Shown piece after piece: positions 8,758 to 18,088 of a DNA stretch of 43,904 nucleotides. The position numbers were made by a program, and so were the translations under genes. Under the pieces are notes generated by a model. It saw only the letters and a list, made by a program, of their open reading frames with translations, did no database searches and had not been told where the DNA came from. Origin of the DNA: Rhodobacteraceae bacterium HTCC2083. Lineage in GTDB: Bacteria; Pseudomonadota; Alphaproteobacteria; Rhodobacterales; Rhodobacteraceae. The DNA lies in contig DS995277.1 of NCBI GenBank assembly GCA_000156115.1, positions 1 through 43,904 of the forward strand. Direction: 5' to 3'. Position 1 is the first letter of the stretch. Each line of letters begins with the position of its first letter.

Positions 8758-10776
8758 ATGGGCTTGTTACAGATAAATTCCTTCGCTGCGGGCACATGGA
8801 TCGCACCAGATTCAAGTGCTCGCCCAATCGAGAACGCGGCCACAGGCGAGGTGATGGGGCAAGCCGGAAACGCATCCCTTGATGTTGCAAGAATGCTAGA
8901 TCACGCGCGCACCATTGGTGGACCGAACCTGCGCAAGATGACGTTTCATGATCGCGCTCGGATGCTCAAGGCAGTAGCCGCACATCTCAACACACACAAA
9001 CAAGCACTTTATGATCTGTCTTTCGCGACAGGCGCAACGCAATCGGATCACCTTATTGATGTCGATGGCGGCATTGGCACGATGTTTGTCTTCGCCTCAA
9101 AGGGCCGTCGCGAAATGCCAGATGGGCATGTCTATATTGACGGTGAAATCGAACAACTCTCGCGCAATGGCTCGTTTCTGGGTCAACACATATGCACGTC
9201 GATGCAGGGCGTCGCGGTCCATATCAATGCGTTCAACTTCCCTGTGTGGGGCATGTTGGAAAAGCTCGCACCGACGCTACTCGCGGGGGTTCCTGCGATC
9301 GTGAAACCCGCGACGGCTACCTGCTATGTCACAGAACTTGCCGTGCGCTTGATGTTGGAGAGCGGGCTGTTACCAGACGGTGCTTTGCAGCTGGTCAGCG
9401 GTGGTTTGGGAACTATGCTTGATCAACTCACCTTGCAAGATGTGGTCAGTTTCACAGGCTCCGCGCAGACAGCGTTAAAGCTGCGCTCTGCCCCACATAT
9501 CCTTGAAAACTCCATCCGTTTCGTCGCAGAGCAAGACAGCCTCAACGCATCTATTCTCGGCCCAGACGCGGCGCCCGGAACGCCTGAATTTGATCTCTTC
9601 ATCAAAGAGGCACAGAGCGAAATGACCACCAAAGCGGGCCAAAAATGTACCGCGATCCGCCGCATCATTGCACCTGAAAACCACGTGAGCGCGGTGATTG
9701 ACGCGCTCTCTGATCGGCTCTCTAAAACCGTAATAGGAGACCCTAACAAGGCCGAAACGCGCATGGGTGCATTGGTGTCGAACGCACAAAAGCGCGATGT
9801 ATTAGCCAAAGCTGCTATCATTGGCGCAGAAGCGGAACAGGTTTACGGCAACAAAGACTTCCACGAACACAAAGGTGCGTTTCTCACGCCGATGCTGTTT
9901 CACTGCGCCACTCCCGATACGGCAAACCGCGTGCATGACACAGAAGCATTTGGCCCCGTCTCCACCGTGATGGGCTACCGTGATATCGATCATGCAATCG
10001 CGCTGGTGAACAGAGGCCAAGGCTCTCTCGTGGCATCAGTGATCACACATGACCCTGTGGTCGCGCGCAACGTTGCGCTTGGGGCGAGTGCCTTTCATGG
10101 GCGGCTCTATTTTAACAATCGCGACTCTATGAAAGAAAGCACCGGCCATGGCTCTCCCCTGCCCCACATGGTGCATGGCGGTCCGGGTCGTGCAGGCGGC
10201 GGCGAAGAATTGGGCGGCGTGCGCGGCGTGATGCATTACATGCAGCGCACTGCAATCCAAGGTAGCCCCGATATCCTGACCGCGATTGGCGGCACATGGG
10301 TCGATGGCGCGAAAGAAAAACCCGCACCCGCCCATCCGTTCACGCGCACCTTCCACGAGGTCGAGATTGGCGAAACGATCCACACCGATCCCCGCTCTGT
10401 CAATATGGACGACATCGAACATTTCGCACATTTCACGGGTGACACATTTTACGCGCATATGGATGACGCTGCGGCCAAACGTAACCCGTTTTTCCCCGGT
10501 CGTGTGGCGCATGGATATCTATTGCTGAGCTTCGCGGCCGGCATGTTCGTAGAACCGAATGAAGGCCCCGTTCTAGCCAACACAGGCCTCGACAATCTGC
10601 GCTTTATGAAGCCTGTCGAGGCGGGAGACAGCATTAAGGTGCGTCTTACCGTGAAAAAAAAGACCCCTCGCAACGAAGAGTATGGCGAGGTGCGTTGGAA
10701 CGTGACGCTGACCAATCAAAACGCCGAAAAAGTAGCGGAATACGAGCTGCTGACCATGAACGCATATACAAGGTAG
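8758..10776 (+). CDS. paaZ: Bifunctional oxepin-CoA hydrolase / semialdehyde dehydrogenase PaaZ
   Basis: A 672-residue fusion close to the length of E. coli PaaZ (681). It opens the oxepin-CoA ring of the phenylacetate pathway with its C-terminal hydratase domain and oxidises the resulting semialdehyde with its N-terminal aldehyde dehydrogenase domain. Dehydrogenase residues are Glu258 (FVAEQDSLN) and the nucleophile Cys297 ([11 protein letters not shown]). The MaoC-like domain (about 530-672) has Asp562 and His567 in FTGDTFYAH, followed by [18 protein letters not shown] 8758 is chosen over upstream in-frame codons because AAAGGAG lies at the right distance. An amidase follows after nine bases. 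Confidence 0.94.
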   Translation: MGLLQINSFAAGTWIAPDSSARPIENAATGEVMGQAGNASLDVARMLDHARTIGGPNLRKMTFHDRARMLKAVAAHLNTHKQALYDLSFATGATQSDHLIDVDGGIGTMFVFASKGRREMPDGHVYIDGEIEQLSRNGSFLGQHICTSMQGVAVHINAFNFPVWGMLEKLAPTLLAGVPAIVKPATATCYVTELAVRLMLESGLLPDGALQLVSGGLGTMLDQLTLQDVVSFTGSAQTALKLRSAPHILENSIRFVAEQDSLNASILGPDAAPGTPEFDLFIKEAQSEMTTKAGQKCTAIRRIIAPENHVSAVIDALSDRLSKTVIGDPNKAETRMGALVSNAQKRDVLAKAAIIGAEAEQVYGNKDFHEHKGAFLTPMLFHCATPDTANRVHDTEAFGPVSTVMGYRDIDHAIALVNRGQGSLVASVITHDPVVARNVALGASAFHGRLYFNNRDSMKESTGHGSPLPHMVHGGPGRAGGGEELGGVRGVMHYMQRTAIQGSPDILTAIGGTWVDGAKEKPAPAHPFTRTFHEVEIGETIHTDPRSVNMDDIEHFAHFTGDTFYAHMDDAAAKRNPFFPGRVAHGYLLLSFAAGMFVEPNEGPVLANTGLDNLRFMKPVEAGDSIKVRLTVKKKTPRNEEYGEVRWNVTLTNQNAEKVAEYELLTMNAYTR

Positions 10777-10785
10777 GCGCGCGCA

Positions 10786-12189
10786 ATGTCCGATATCCTC
10801 CGCTGGTCCGCTGTTGAAACAGCCGCGCATATTCGTGGCAAAGACGTCTCTATTACTGAGGTCACACAAGCGCACCTGACTCGAATGGAACGGGCGAACC
10901 CTGCTTTAAACGCAATCACCCACGTGATTGACGGCGCGCTTGAATTGGCAAAATCTATGGATGCCGGCCGCGTGCCTGATGATGCCAGCCCGCTCTTTGG
11001 TGTTCCAGTAACCGTGAAAGTGAACATCGATATGGCAGGCTATCCCAACACCAATGGTGTGCCCGCTTTCAAGGAAATGACAGGCCCAAGCGATTCGCCT
11101 GTAACGGCCAATCTCAAATCCTCTGGAGCGGTGATCATTGCGCGCACGAACACACCTGAATTTTCAATGCGCTGGTCAACAAGCAATCCGTTGCATGGCG
11201 TCTCTCTTAATCCTTGGAACACTGCCCTCACGCCTGGTGGGTCCAGTGGTGCCGCCGCTGCTGCAGTCGCCTCTGGAATCGGCGCGATCGCACATGGCAA
11301 TGATCTTGGTGGCTCTCTTAGATATCCAGCCTATTGCTGCGGTGTGGCGACGATCCGCCCCTCTTTGGGCCGCATTGCATCGATGAACCCAAATGCACCG
11401 GCTGAACGCCCTCCAATCACGCAAATGATGTCCGTCCAAGGTCCAATCGCTCGCAATGTTGCCGATGTGCGCGCGGGCCTTACGGTTATGTCAAAACGCG
11501 ACCTGCGCGATCCAATGCAAATGAACACCGCAACGAGCGGGCGAGCGCGCAATGATAAAATCACGCTCGGGATCGCGGCCAACCCGTTCGCGACAGATGT
11601 GGACAACGCAGTTGCCAACGCAGTTCAACATGCGATCAATGCGGCCAAGTCCGCAGGAATTGAGGTGAAACACATCACCCCGCCCCACATCGATGAATGC
11701 GCTGAACTTTGGGGTGAACTGCTGTTCACAGAAACGCACCATATGACACGCGCAGTTGTTACGCAGCATGGCTCGTCTGAAATGAAGCGTACAGTTGACG
11801 CCTATCAAGAGCGATTTCGGCTCTTGGACATGCCTAATTTTCTGGCTGGATTGACCCGTCGGGTACAGCTACAACGCGTGTGGTCAATGATGTTTGAAGA
11901 GGTAGACGCGCTCTTGATGCCGACATCCTTGATCGCGCCGTTCGAGAATGATCTCGACTTTAAAGACCCCACCAAGATCCCTGATCTCATAGCCGCACAA
12001 GCACCCTCGTTTGTGGTCGCCCTTCTTGGTTTGCCTTCGGTTGCGATCCCAACCCATCTTGAAGATGGCGTGCCCAATGGGGTGCAAATAGTCGCGCCCA
12101 TGCACGATGATGAATTCGCGCTAGACCTTGCGGAGCGGTTGGAGGCAGAGCTTGGAACGCTCTGGCAAAATCTGCCAATTTGGGCCTGA
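10786..12189 (+). CDS. Amidase-signature hydrolase (aryl-acetamide type)
   Basis: A 467-residue amidase-signature enzyme hydrolysing C-N amide bonds in the cytoplasm. The Ser-cisSer-Lys triad is visible: Lys78 in FGVPVTVKVN, the cis-Ser region TPGGSSGAAA (about 150-158) and the nucleophile Ser177 in NDLGGSLRYPA. It starts nine bases after paaZ, so both are probably on one transcript. In that setting it may hydrolyse phenylacetamide or a related arylacetamide to feed phenylacetate to PaaK; the substrate is inferred from context. The related GatA subunit of the tRNA amidotransferase is unlikely because no gatB or gatC lies nearby. Confidence 0.86.
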   Translation: MSDILRWSAVETAAHIRGKDVSITEVTQAHLTRMERANPALNAITHVIDGALELAKSMDAGRVPDDASPLFGVPVTVKVNIDMAGYPNTNGVPAFKEMTGPSDSPVTANLKSSGAVIIARTNTPEFSMRWSTSNPLHGVSLNPWNTALTPGGSSGAAAAAVASGIGAIAHGNDLGGSLRYPAYCCGVATIRPSLGRIASMNPNAPAERPPITQMMSVQGPIARNVADVRAGLTVMSKRDLRDPMQMNTATSGRARNDKITLGIAANPFATDVDNAVANAVQHAINAAKSAGIEVKHITPPHIDECAELWGELLFTETHHMTRAVVTQHGSSEMKRTVDAYQERFRLLDMPNFLAGLTRRVQLQRVWSMMFEEVDALLMPTSLIAPFENDLDFKDPTKIPDLIAAQAPSFVVALLGLPSVAIPTHLEDGVPNGVQIVAPMHDDEFALDLAERLEAELGTLWQNLPIWA

Positions 12190-12206
12190 CCCGAACCGCG
12201 TAAATC

Positions 12207-12905
12207 CTAGTCGGGGGCGCTCAGTCTCAACTCAATGGGTGCAAGACCCTCAACACCACCGCGCAAAATATCACCGGCTACGACAGCGCCCACGCCAGCA
12301 GGTGTCCCAGTCATAATCACGTCGCCCGCGTTTAAGTGATAGTACTTCGAGAGATCCGCAATCACCGCAGGCACCGAATGAATTAGCTCAGCAAAGCTCG
12401 CATCCTGCCGCATCTCTCCATTCACTTCGAGATATATACGCTGATCCACCACGGTGCCAAAGGCCTCCGCTTTACGCGCCTGTGCGAAAATTGCAGAGGC
12501 TTCGAAATCTTTGCCTGTGTCCCAAGGGCGGCGCTTGTCCTTTGACGCACCTTGCAAATCGCGCCGCGTCATATCGAGCGCGCAGCAATACCCATAAACC
12601 ACGCTCAACGCCTCTTCCTGAGCAATCCGAAAGGCAGGGGCGCCGATTAAAATCGCCAGCTCCATCTCGTGATGATAGTTGCTGGTCTCCAGCGGATAAG
12701 GAATGTTCGCACCGCTGCCGATCGCATGCGCAGGCGACTTAGTGAAATAGAACGGTGCTTCGTAATCAGGAGTATTGCCCATTTCGGCAGCGTGGGCGGC
12801 ATAATTGCGCCCCACGCAAAAAATCCGGTGAATCGGGAAAGCCGCGCTTTCGCCTTCAACAGGGATTGTGTGAACAGGTGGCGCGGGAAACAGCAGATCG
12901 GTCAT
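12207..12905 (-). CDS. Fumarylacetoacetate-hydrolase-family protein (fumarylpyruvate hydrolase-like)
   Basis: A 232-residue member of the FAH family, the short single-domain form that cleaves or isomerises dicarbonyl ring-fission products such as fumarylpyruvate. Metal ligands appear as Glu80 and Glu82 in YHHEMELAILIG and Asp111 in CALDMTRRDLQ. The opening CVGRNYAAHAAEM and the later MTGTPAGVGAV are standard. GGAG precedes ATG 12905. The length matches fumarylpyruvate hydrolase of the gentisate route, which would suit the aromatic hydroxylase at 4402, but no gentisate dioxygenase is in view, so the exact reaction is open. It ends 17 bases after the convergent amidase and starts 68 bp from a divergent MaoC gene. 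Confidence 0.87.
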   Translation of the reverse strand: MTDLLFPAPPVHTIPVEGESAAFPIHRIFCVGRNYAAHAAEMGNTPDYEAPFYFTKSPAHAIGSGANIPYPLETSNYHHEMELAILIGAPAFRIAQEEALSVVYGYCCALDMTRRDLQGASKDKRRPWDTGKDFEASAIFAQARKAEAFGTVVDQRIYLEVNGEMRQDASFAELIHSVPAVIADLSKYYHLNAGDVIMTGTPAGVGAVVAGDILRGGVEGLAPIELRLSAPD

Positions 12906-12973
12906 GGAAATCTCCTTTTCGTCAAATGGCTCCCTTTGCTTGAATCTGTCAAGCAGATCGCAAGGCTGTTGGT

Positions 12974-13438
12974 ATGAATAGAGCGAACAACATCTGTGAA
13001 AAACTAGCCCCTCGCATAGGCAAGCTTTTGCCGTCCTCTCGCTGGATGATGATAGATCACAAACGCATCACCGCCTTCGCTGATGTGACGGAGGATCATC
13101 AATTCATTCACCTCGATTCGGACCGCGCAGTGGCGGAAACGTCCTTTGATGGCACGATTGCACATGGTTATTTAACCCTCTCGATGGCGAGCGCATTTGC
13201 CTATGAGGTGATGCAGGAAATTGAAGGCCAAACCGCCTCTGTTAATTACGGGTTTGAAAAGATCCGCTTCCTCGCGCCGGTTCCGGCAGGCAGTCGTATT
13301 CGGGGAAATTTTGTGCTATAATCTGCGGTGCCTAAAGGCGTCTCTGCGGTCCTACAGATGCATGGGCTCAGCGTCGAAATCGAAAGTACCGATACCCCTG
13401 CCCTCGTGGCGGATTGGCTGACTTTGCATCAGCTTTAA
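12974..13438 (+). pseudogene. MaoC-family (R)-hydratase, interrupted by in-frame TAA
   Basis: A single-domain hotdog hydratase of the MaoC family (R-specific enoyl-CoA hydratase type). The catalytic stretch is present: FADVTEDHQFIHLD (Asp, His) followed by GTIAHGYLTLSMAS, then VNYGFEKIRFLAPVPAGSRI. The frame stops at TAA 13319-13321 after 115 residues, in the middle of a beta strand (RGNFVL-stop). The same frame continues without gaps for 38 more codons with a normal family tail (LSVEIESTDTPALVADWLTL) and stops at TAA 13436-13438. Full length would be about 154 residues, the usual size. So this looks like a point nonsense mutation, or a sequencing error. The true stop overlaps the stop of the convergent glycosyltransferase gene. 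Confidence 0.82.
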
Positions 13439-15678
13439 TGCGCCGTTTCACCCTCTAGCTCAACGGTAAAAAACCACTCGTCCTCGATTTCTTTCGCGAC
13501 GATTTCGTCGGGTACTACCGTTGGCCCTGACAGGAAAACGTTTGATCCGAAATGCAGATGCAAGCGCGCCAGTTTTTCCTGACGTTCGCTTGTGAGTTCT
13601 TCGAAGAACTTTGAGTAGTTCTCCGTCGCTTTCAACTCATCAATCTTAGCGCGGTGACAGGCAACTGAATGTTCATGCGCGGCGGCAATCTCTGGATCGC
13701 TCATCAACTTCGCCAGCTCTTCTTTCATCATTGGAAGGCGCGACAGTATCGAATTCTCTTCCTCATAATTATTGTTCATGCGAAACCAATAGGCGAGGCC
13801 CTGATCACGATCCACGTGGTTCACACGACCACGATCCCGCTTAACCAGAAAGCTCTCAGCAGAGCGCACAGCGTAGTGGTTGAGCTGCACCAAGTCATAG
13901 CCATAGGTTTCAATCGTCGAACGCCAGCCATTGCGAAACATCTCGCGTGGCAAAGGGTTACCAGAGCCATTGACCCAATTGATATCTTCCCAAAGCTGCG
14001 GGTTCAGACCCTTGGGACGATGCACGCCCAGTTTCTTGAACAGCCCAATATTCTGGAACAGCGTCTTAAAACCCCACGCCTGATGCGGCTTGCGCGCAAA
14101 CTCGGGGGCGCAGCGCAGGAACTGTTCTGTGATCGGCCCGTCCACGTAATCATGCACATCGTCATTGCCGAACAAACGCCATGTCATCGCGATCATATTG
14201 GCGTCCGGCACAGCAGCGAAAAGCGCGTCCAAAGTCCCATCGCCAACCTTAATGTTTACGAACTCATCCACGTCAATACAGGTCGCCCACTTGGCATTCT
14301 TGATGACTTCTTCTTCCTCTGCCGATTGAAGCGCTGCATGTTGCGGCTTCAAATCCATCTCGCGAAACCGGTTCTCGCGCCATTGGCAGATGCCTTTACG
14401 TTCCAGCATTTGCAGCATCGTGTCGGTGCCATCGGTACAATCGTTGGTGTAAACAATGATGTCGTCAAACCCAATCGCACGATGATAAGCGAGCCACTCC
14501 AAAATGAACGGACCCTCGTTCTTCATCGTGGTCACAATCGCGCAACGCCCCCTGCCCTTTGGCACGCGATCCTGCTCAATCTCGGGCATCCGTACGGGGT
14601 TATGTTTCCAGAATTTTCTTGCCTGTTTCAACAACGGCGGATGTTCAATCAGCGAGGTCTTGGGAACGATCTTAGAAATCGCTTCGCTCGGATGACGCAA
14701 AGCCATATAGCGATAAAAACCCTTTGTTAGACTCTGATCCGGCGTGGCATTTCCCATGCGCACAAGCCGCCATACCGCGTCAATCGGCGCTTTCGACGGG
14801 GCGATACACCAGCGTTGACGTCCCCCGCCTGCATCGAATTGCACGCAGATATGATCCGCATAAAGCGTGGGATGATTATTGCGCACGCGCCAAGGATAGC
14901 AGTGCTGACCCAAGAGCGCGATCAAGCCACCTTCGGCCCCGACAGCAGTATCAAAAACCGAGGTCTCGCTAGGTGTCAACAAGTCATGCACATCAATGTT
15001 TGCGACCGCACGCGCACCTGCAAGAAAGCGTAATTTTGCCATTTCATAAAAACACAAAGCTCCAAGCGGCGCGTCCCATGGCGACGGGTGCGGTACGACC
15101 ATTCGGTCTTTGCGAGGGGCTTCTGGAACACAGAAAGGATGCGCTTCAGCGGGGAAATCCGGCTTGCCAAAAGGTACATCACTGCTCAGCAGAATGACTT
15201 TACAGGCGAGCTTCACAGCCCCCTTTTTAAGCTGTTTGGCAAAGGCCTTGTCAGACCCTGGCTTCGCACGATCAAGGATCACAGCCCCCGTCATTCCGTG
15301 CTGCTCAATATGATAAGAGAGCCACGTCAGAACCGTCTCTGCATCCTCGCCATTGCGCACGGCAGTCAAAACATTGGCGCCCTCTAGCAGTTCAAGCTCC
15401 GCTTCGGCCGGGGTAATTTCAATCGGCTTGCCCGCGAACTCAAAAGCTAAACTGCCCTTGTTAGAGACTTCATAGGTCACATAAGGTGCGCCACCAACAG
15501 AGCGTTTAGAAACCACTTTCGCCTTTCTCGGGCCTTTGATCTGCGCAAGATCAACACCGGTGTCAAAGAACAAGGTCACATGTCGCGCGCGCTCAATCGT
15601 GGTTTCAACCGCATCCAGCAAGGTCACATCACCAAACGTTTGGCTTGCAAATAGCCGTTCAATCACACCCGTGCTCAT
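13435..15678 (-). CDS. Two-domain glycosyltransferase (Glyco_tranf_2_4), N-terminal copy degenerate
   Basis: A 747-residue glycosyltransferase of the GT2/GT92-like Glyco_tranf_2_4 group, probably building a surface or extracellular polysaccharide. The C-terminal half (from about 415) is intact: IVTTMKNEGPFILEWLAYHR, IVYTNDCTDGTD and the metal motif CIDVDEF. The N-terminal half carries a faded copy of the same plan: VLTAVRNGEDAETVLTWLSYH, then VANIDVHDLL where DVDEF would be. So the protein appears to be an internal duplication with one catalytically doubtful domain. No signal peptide or membrane segment is seen. ATG 15678 is chosen because it overlaps the upstream gene's TGA (ATGA); an open frame continues further upstream into that gene but has no family resemblance. 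Confidence 0.84.
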   Translation of the reverse strand: MSTGVIERLFASQTFGDVTLLDAVETTIERARHVTLFFDTGVDLAQIKGPRKAKVVSKRSVGGAPYVTYEVSNKGSLAFEFAGKPIEITPAEAELELLEGANVLTAVRNGEDAETVLTWLSYHIEQHGMTGAVILDRAKPGSDKAFAKQLKKGAVKLACKVILLSSDVPFGKPDFPAEAHPFCVPEAPRKDRMVVPHPSPWDAPLGALCFYEMAKLRFLAGARAVANIDVHDLLTPSETSVFDTAVGAEGGLIALLGQHCYPWRVRNNHPTLYADHICVQFDAGGGRQRWCIAPSKAPIDAVWRLVRMGNATPDQSLTKGFYRYMALRHPSEAISKIVPKTSLIEHPPLLKQARKFWKHNPVRMPEIEQDRVPKGRGRCAIVTTMKNEGPFILEWLAYHRAIGFDDIIVYTNDCTDGTDTMLQMLERKGICQWRENRFREMDLKPQHAALQSAEEEEVIKNAKWATCIDVDEFVNIKVGDGTLDALFAAVPDANMIAMTWRLFGNDDVHDYVDGPITEQFLRCAPEFARKPHQAWGFKTLFQNIGLFKKLGVHRPKGLNPQLWEDINWVNGSGNPLPREMFRNGWRSTIETYGYDLVQLNHYAVRSAESFLVKRDRGRVNHVDRDQGLAYWFRMNNNYEEENSILSRLPMMKEELAKLMSDPEIAAAHEHSVACHRAKIDELKATENYSKFFEELTSERQEKLARLHLHFGSNVFLSGPTVVPDEIVAKEIEDEWFFTVELEGETAH

Positions 15679-16712
15679 GTGTTGTCTTTCCGCAAAATAT
15701 CCAACTGCGCACGCAAGAACGCTTGCCCCTCTTGCGCTGTGGGCGGTGTACTTCCGGTTAACAAGCCAAGGCGGAACCGCAAACGCAGCGTTGCCAAATC
15801 TTCCATCGCATCGGCACACCCTTGATCCTGCACAGCCAAACACGCGGCAACCTCAGCGCTCACATCAGGAAGATCCGCTAACATCATTCGGGTCGCCTCC
15901 AACAATGGCAAAATCTCGCCGGCCTCTTCGGTGTTCCAATTCCGCTCTGCCCAATAAGTCAGACCAATCTCACGGTCCATGTGATTGGGCAATCCGCGCG
16001 CACGCTTTGCGATGAATTCATCGAGTGAGCGCAACGAATAATGATTCAGCCAAGCACGCCGCGCACCCTGCTCTACCCCATACAAAGAAATAGCGCCGTC
16101 ATTACTCGCAAACTGCTCTGGCAAAGGATTCCCATCCGCACCCAGCCAACGCGCTGGTTTGGATTTCTTCGCCCGTGGACGATGCACACCTAACGCGCGA
16201 AACGCATCAGGGCGATGCAAGGTCTTGAACAAATGCCCAAGCGGAAAATGCAAATCCATCGGGGCCGCTTTGGTAAAGCGTTCAGGCGTTAATCCATCGC
16301 TGCGCGCGACCTGTCCACCCGATCCATAAAGCCGCCAAGGCAAAGCCAACGCATCAAATCGCCCCTGAGCGCCTTCAAGCTTTGAGATCAGATTCGCAAT
16401 TGATCCACCTTCGGGAAGGCACAAAAACTCATCACAATCAAAGAACATCGCCCAATTCGCGTCCGCCAATAGCGGATGATCTTGCGCAAGTTTTAGTGCC
16501 TGCCATTGAACCGATTTCTTACCCTTGGGAACGAAGGAAATATTATCAACACGTGCATCCGTCGCGAGCTTTGCAAGCACAGCGTCAGTTCCGTCCGTGT
16601 TGTCATGCGACAGCACCAAAATCCGATCAAAGCCGGCCGCAAGATGATGCGCAATCCACTCTGCCGCATAAGCGCCGTCGTTGCGCATGCAAGTGATGCC
16701 CAGAATACTCAA
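15675..16712 (-). CDS. Glycosyltransferase family 2 protein (Glyco_tranf_2_4), TTG start
   Basis: A 345-residue single-domain glycosyltransferase related to its downstream partner. Motifs are GITCMRNDGAYAAEWIAHH, VLSHDNTDGTDAVL and the DXD-type metal site MFFDCDEFL (Asp92, Asp94). The C-terminal region shows GVHRPRAKKS and WLNHYSLRS, common in this group, where the late His may act in catalysis. The only upstream in-frame start before Met9 is TTG 16712, with a GAGAG sequence about seven bases before it and an in-frame TAA further up, so TTG is the likely start. It overlaps the next gene by four bases. Donor and acceptor sugars cannot be predicted. Confidence 0.85.
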   Translation of the reverse strand: MSILGITCMRNDGAYAAEWIAHHLAAGFDRILVLSHDNTDGTDAVLAKLATDARVDNISFVPKGKKSVQWQALKLAQDHPLLADANWAMFFDCDEFLCLPEGGSIANLISKLEGAQGRFDALALPWRLYGSGGQVARSDGLTPERFTKAAPMDLHFPLGHLFKTLHRPDAFRALGVHRPRAKKSKPARWLGADGNPLPEQFASNDGAISLYGVEQGARRAWLNHYSLRSLDEFIAKRARGLPNHMDREIGLTYWAERNWNTEEAGEILPLLEATRMMLADLPDVSAEVAACLAVQDQGCADAMEDLATLRLRFRLGLLTGSTPPTAQEGQAFLRAQLDILRKDNT

Positions 16713-17006
16713 ATTAACTCTCTGCTCTCGCGGTTACCGCGCTTTTTTGCTTATTATACGTCTTTTTCGTGAACAAAGTCACCCAAACGACACTGATTGT
16801 TCATTAATTGTTGGCAATGAGACACAAAATGCTAAAGCGCACTCGAAAAACCGCTGACTAAGACTCAAACCATGACTTGATTGTTTAGGATACGTAAACA
16901 GTATAGCTGGACAAGAAACCAAACACGGTAAAATAAAGCGGTCAAAGATCCGCGCGTCAAGCAGCCGAGCAGTCGGCGACATCGTCAGTACACAAGGATT
17001 TTCGAT
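16713..17006. other. Intergenic region between glycosyltransferases and methyltransferase stub
   Basis: About 290 bp, AT-rich, without a convincing gene. It must hold the minus-strand promoter of the two glycosyltransferases and the plus-strand promoter of the truncated gene at 17007. A small inverted repeat CGCGGTTACCGCG lies at 16729-16741 and is followed by six T on the plus strand, but no plus-strand gene ends here, so it may be an operator rather than a terminator. Confidence 0.4.
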
Positions 17007-17141
17007 ATGGACCGAACAGTAGAAAACGGTTGCTTTCTTGCAGAAGGGCTTCACTACCTTTCCTTTTTTGCGTCACTCCACACGACGCTTAAACCCAATT
17101 GGTATATGGAAATTGGCACCCAAACCGCGCTGTGCGTCTAG
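17007..17141 (+). pseudogene. 5' stub of a SAM-methyltransferase-like gene
   Basis: A 44-codon frame that reads like the start of a class I methyltransferase of the kind found in glycan clusters. After a short leader it gives FLAEGLHYLSFFASLH and then LKPNWYMEIGTQT, where EIGTQTG would be the glycine-rich SAM-binding loop. The resemblance ends there: the frame reads ALCV and stops at TAG 17139-17141, inside the 3' end of the convergent galM gene. The simplest reading is that the rest of the gene was lost when the rep-par-galM block was joined to the glycosyltransferase block, with the breakpoint at about 17125-17138. Similarity is by eye only. Confidence 0.5.
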
Positions 17142-18088
17142 GTATGCGCGCGTTGTGATAGTTTGAATTCGGTTACAGCTTTGTAAGTATCTTCTGGCTT
17201 CAAAACCATACTAGGAAAGCCCGTATGATTGATCGCATCCGGCCAAACCTGTGGTTCAATCGCGAGGCCGGATCGATCTATGTGGCGCCCATCATAGACC
17301 TGCACGCCGCTTTCCGTGCTCGCGACCTCCAATGAAATCCCGCTGTGTTCAGAACCTAAGTGTAGCACCGGCCGCAACGTTTCGCGCTCACGCGAAACAC
17401 AAAAATTATGATCCAGTGCAGTCGCACCCAAAGCGCGGGTCTCTCTGAAATCAAACTGCGTTCCAGACATGGGTGCGATTTGACCCGTAGGCACATTGTT
17501 TTCATCAGTTGGAAGATAGTGCTCCGCATCAACCTGCATCACATGCGCGTTGATTGTGTTTTCCCCTGAAAGGTTCCAATAGATGTGCGGCGCGAATGCG
17601 CACAAAGTCTCACGATCTGTTGTTGCCGTAAATTCCACACGCAGTGATGATTCCAAAAGCTGATAGCGCACTTGCACCTTCAAATGACCCGGAAAGCCCA
17701 TGTGCCCATCTGCCATCTCAAGTGTCAGAACCCCATATTGCGGCCCATGTTCCAGCACGCTCCAAACCTGCTGGCTAGATCCCTCACCCCCACCATGAAG
17801 GCAATTGCCATTGGTTTCGTTTTCGTCGAGCGAATGTTCAATACCATTGACCGTCGCCCGCGCGTGAGCAATACGATTGGCAACCCGCCCGACAATGGCA
17901 CCGCAGTAGATGTAACGGTCTAAGTAGTCGGTAAGATTGTCGCTGCTCAAGACGACAGGTTGACCCCTGAACATTAGACTTTGAACACTCGCCCCATAAG
18001 TCAAAATCCCAACTGTAAGGTTGTCATTTTCCAATGTAAGATTAGAAACTCCCTGCTCGCTTGGGAGGAAACCAAAATGGGTAATCAT
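17138..18088 (-). CDS. galM: Aldose 1-epimerase (mutarotase)
   Basis: A 316-residue galactose mutarotase-type enzyme that interconverts alpha and beta anomers of free sugars. Catalytic residues are visible: the acid His168 in CAFAPHIYWNLSG, the base Glu278 in GLAIEPQVWPDAIN, and the substrate-binding Arg72 in GRVANRI. NCLHGGGEG (about 95-103) is also typical. ATG 18088 overlaps the parB stop (ATGA), so a sugar enzyme is translationally coupled to a partition operon, which is unusual. A galE gene for the same sugar path lies inside the mobile island at 34900. The galM 3' end coincides with the stub of a methyltransferase gene, marking a rearrangement. Confidence 0.9.
   Translation of the reverse strand: MITHFGFLPSEQGVSNLTLENDNLTVGILTYGASVQSLMFRGQPVVLSSDNLTDYLDRYIYCGAIVGRVANRIAHARATVNGIEHSLDENETNGNCLHGGGEGSSQQVWSVLEHGPQYGVLTLEMADGHMGFPGHLKVQVRYQLLESSLRVEFTATTDRETLCAFAPHIYWNLSGENTINAHVMQVDAEHYLPTDENNVPTGQIAPMSGTQFDFRETRALGATALDHNFCVSRERETLRPVLHLGSEHSGISLEVASTESGVQVYDGRHIDRSGLAIEPQVWPDAINHTGFPSMVLKPEDTYKAVTEFKLSQRAHT

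Noticed and set aside
13669-14730. A 353-codon plus-strand frame opposite the two-domain glycosyltransferase
   Set aside because: It is fully antisense to a gene with strong motifs and has a composition typical of reversed coding sequence.
16729-16748. Inverted repeat CGCGGTTACCGCG followed by six T
   Set aside because: It looks like a terminator, but the stem is only five base pairs and no plus-strand gene ends before it; it was kept only as a possible operator.
16779-17054. A 91-codon minus-strand frame before the glycosyltransferases
   Set aside because: It has a Cys- and Ser-rich random-looking composition, no motif, and conflicts with the more coding-like stub on the plus strand.
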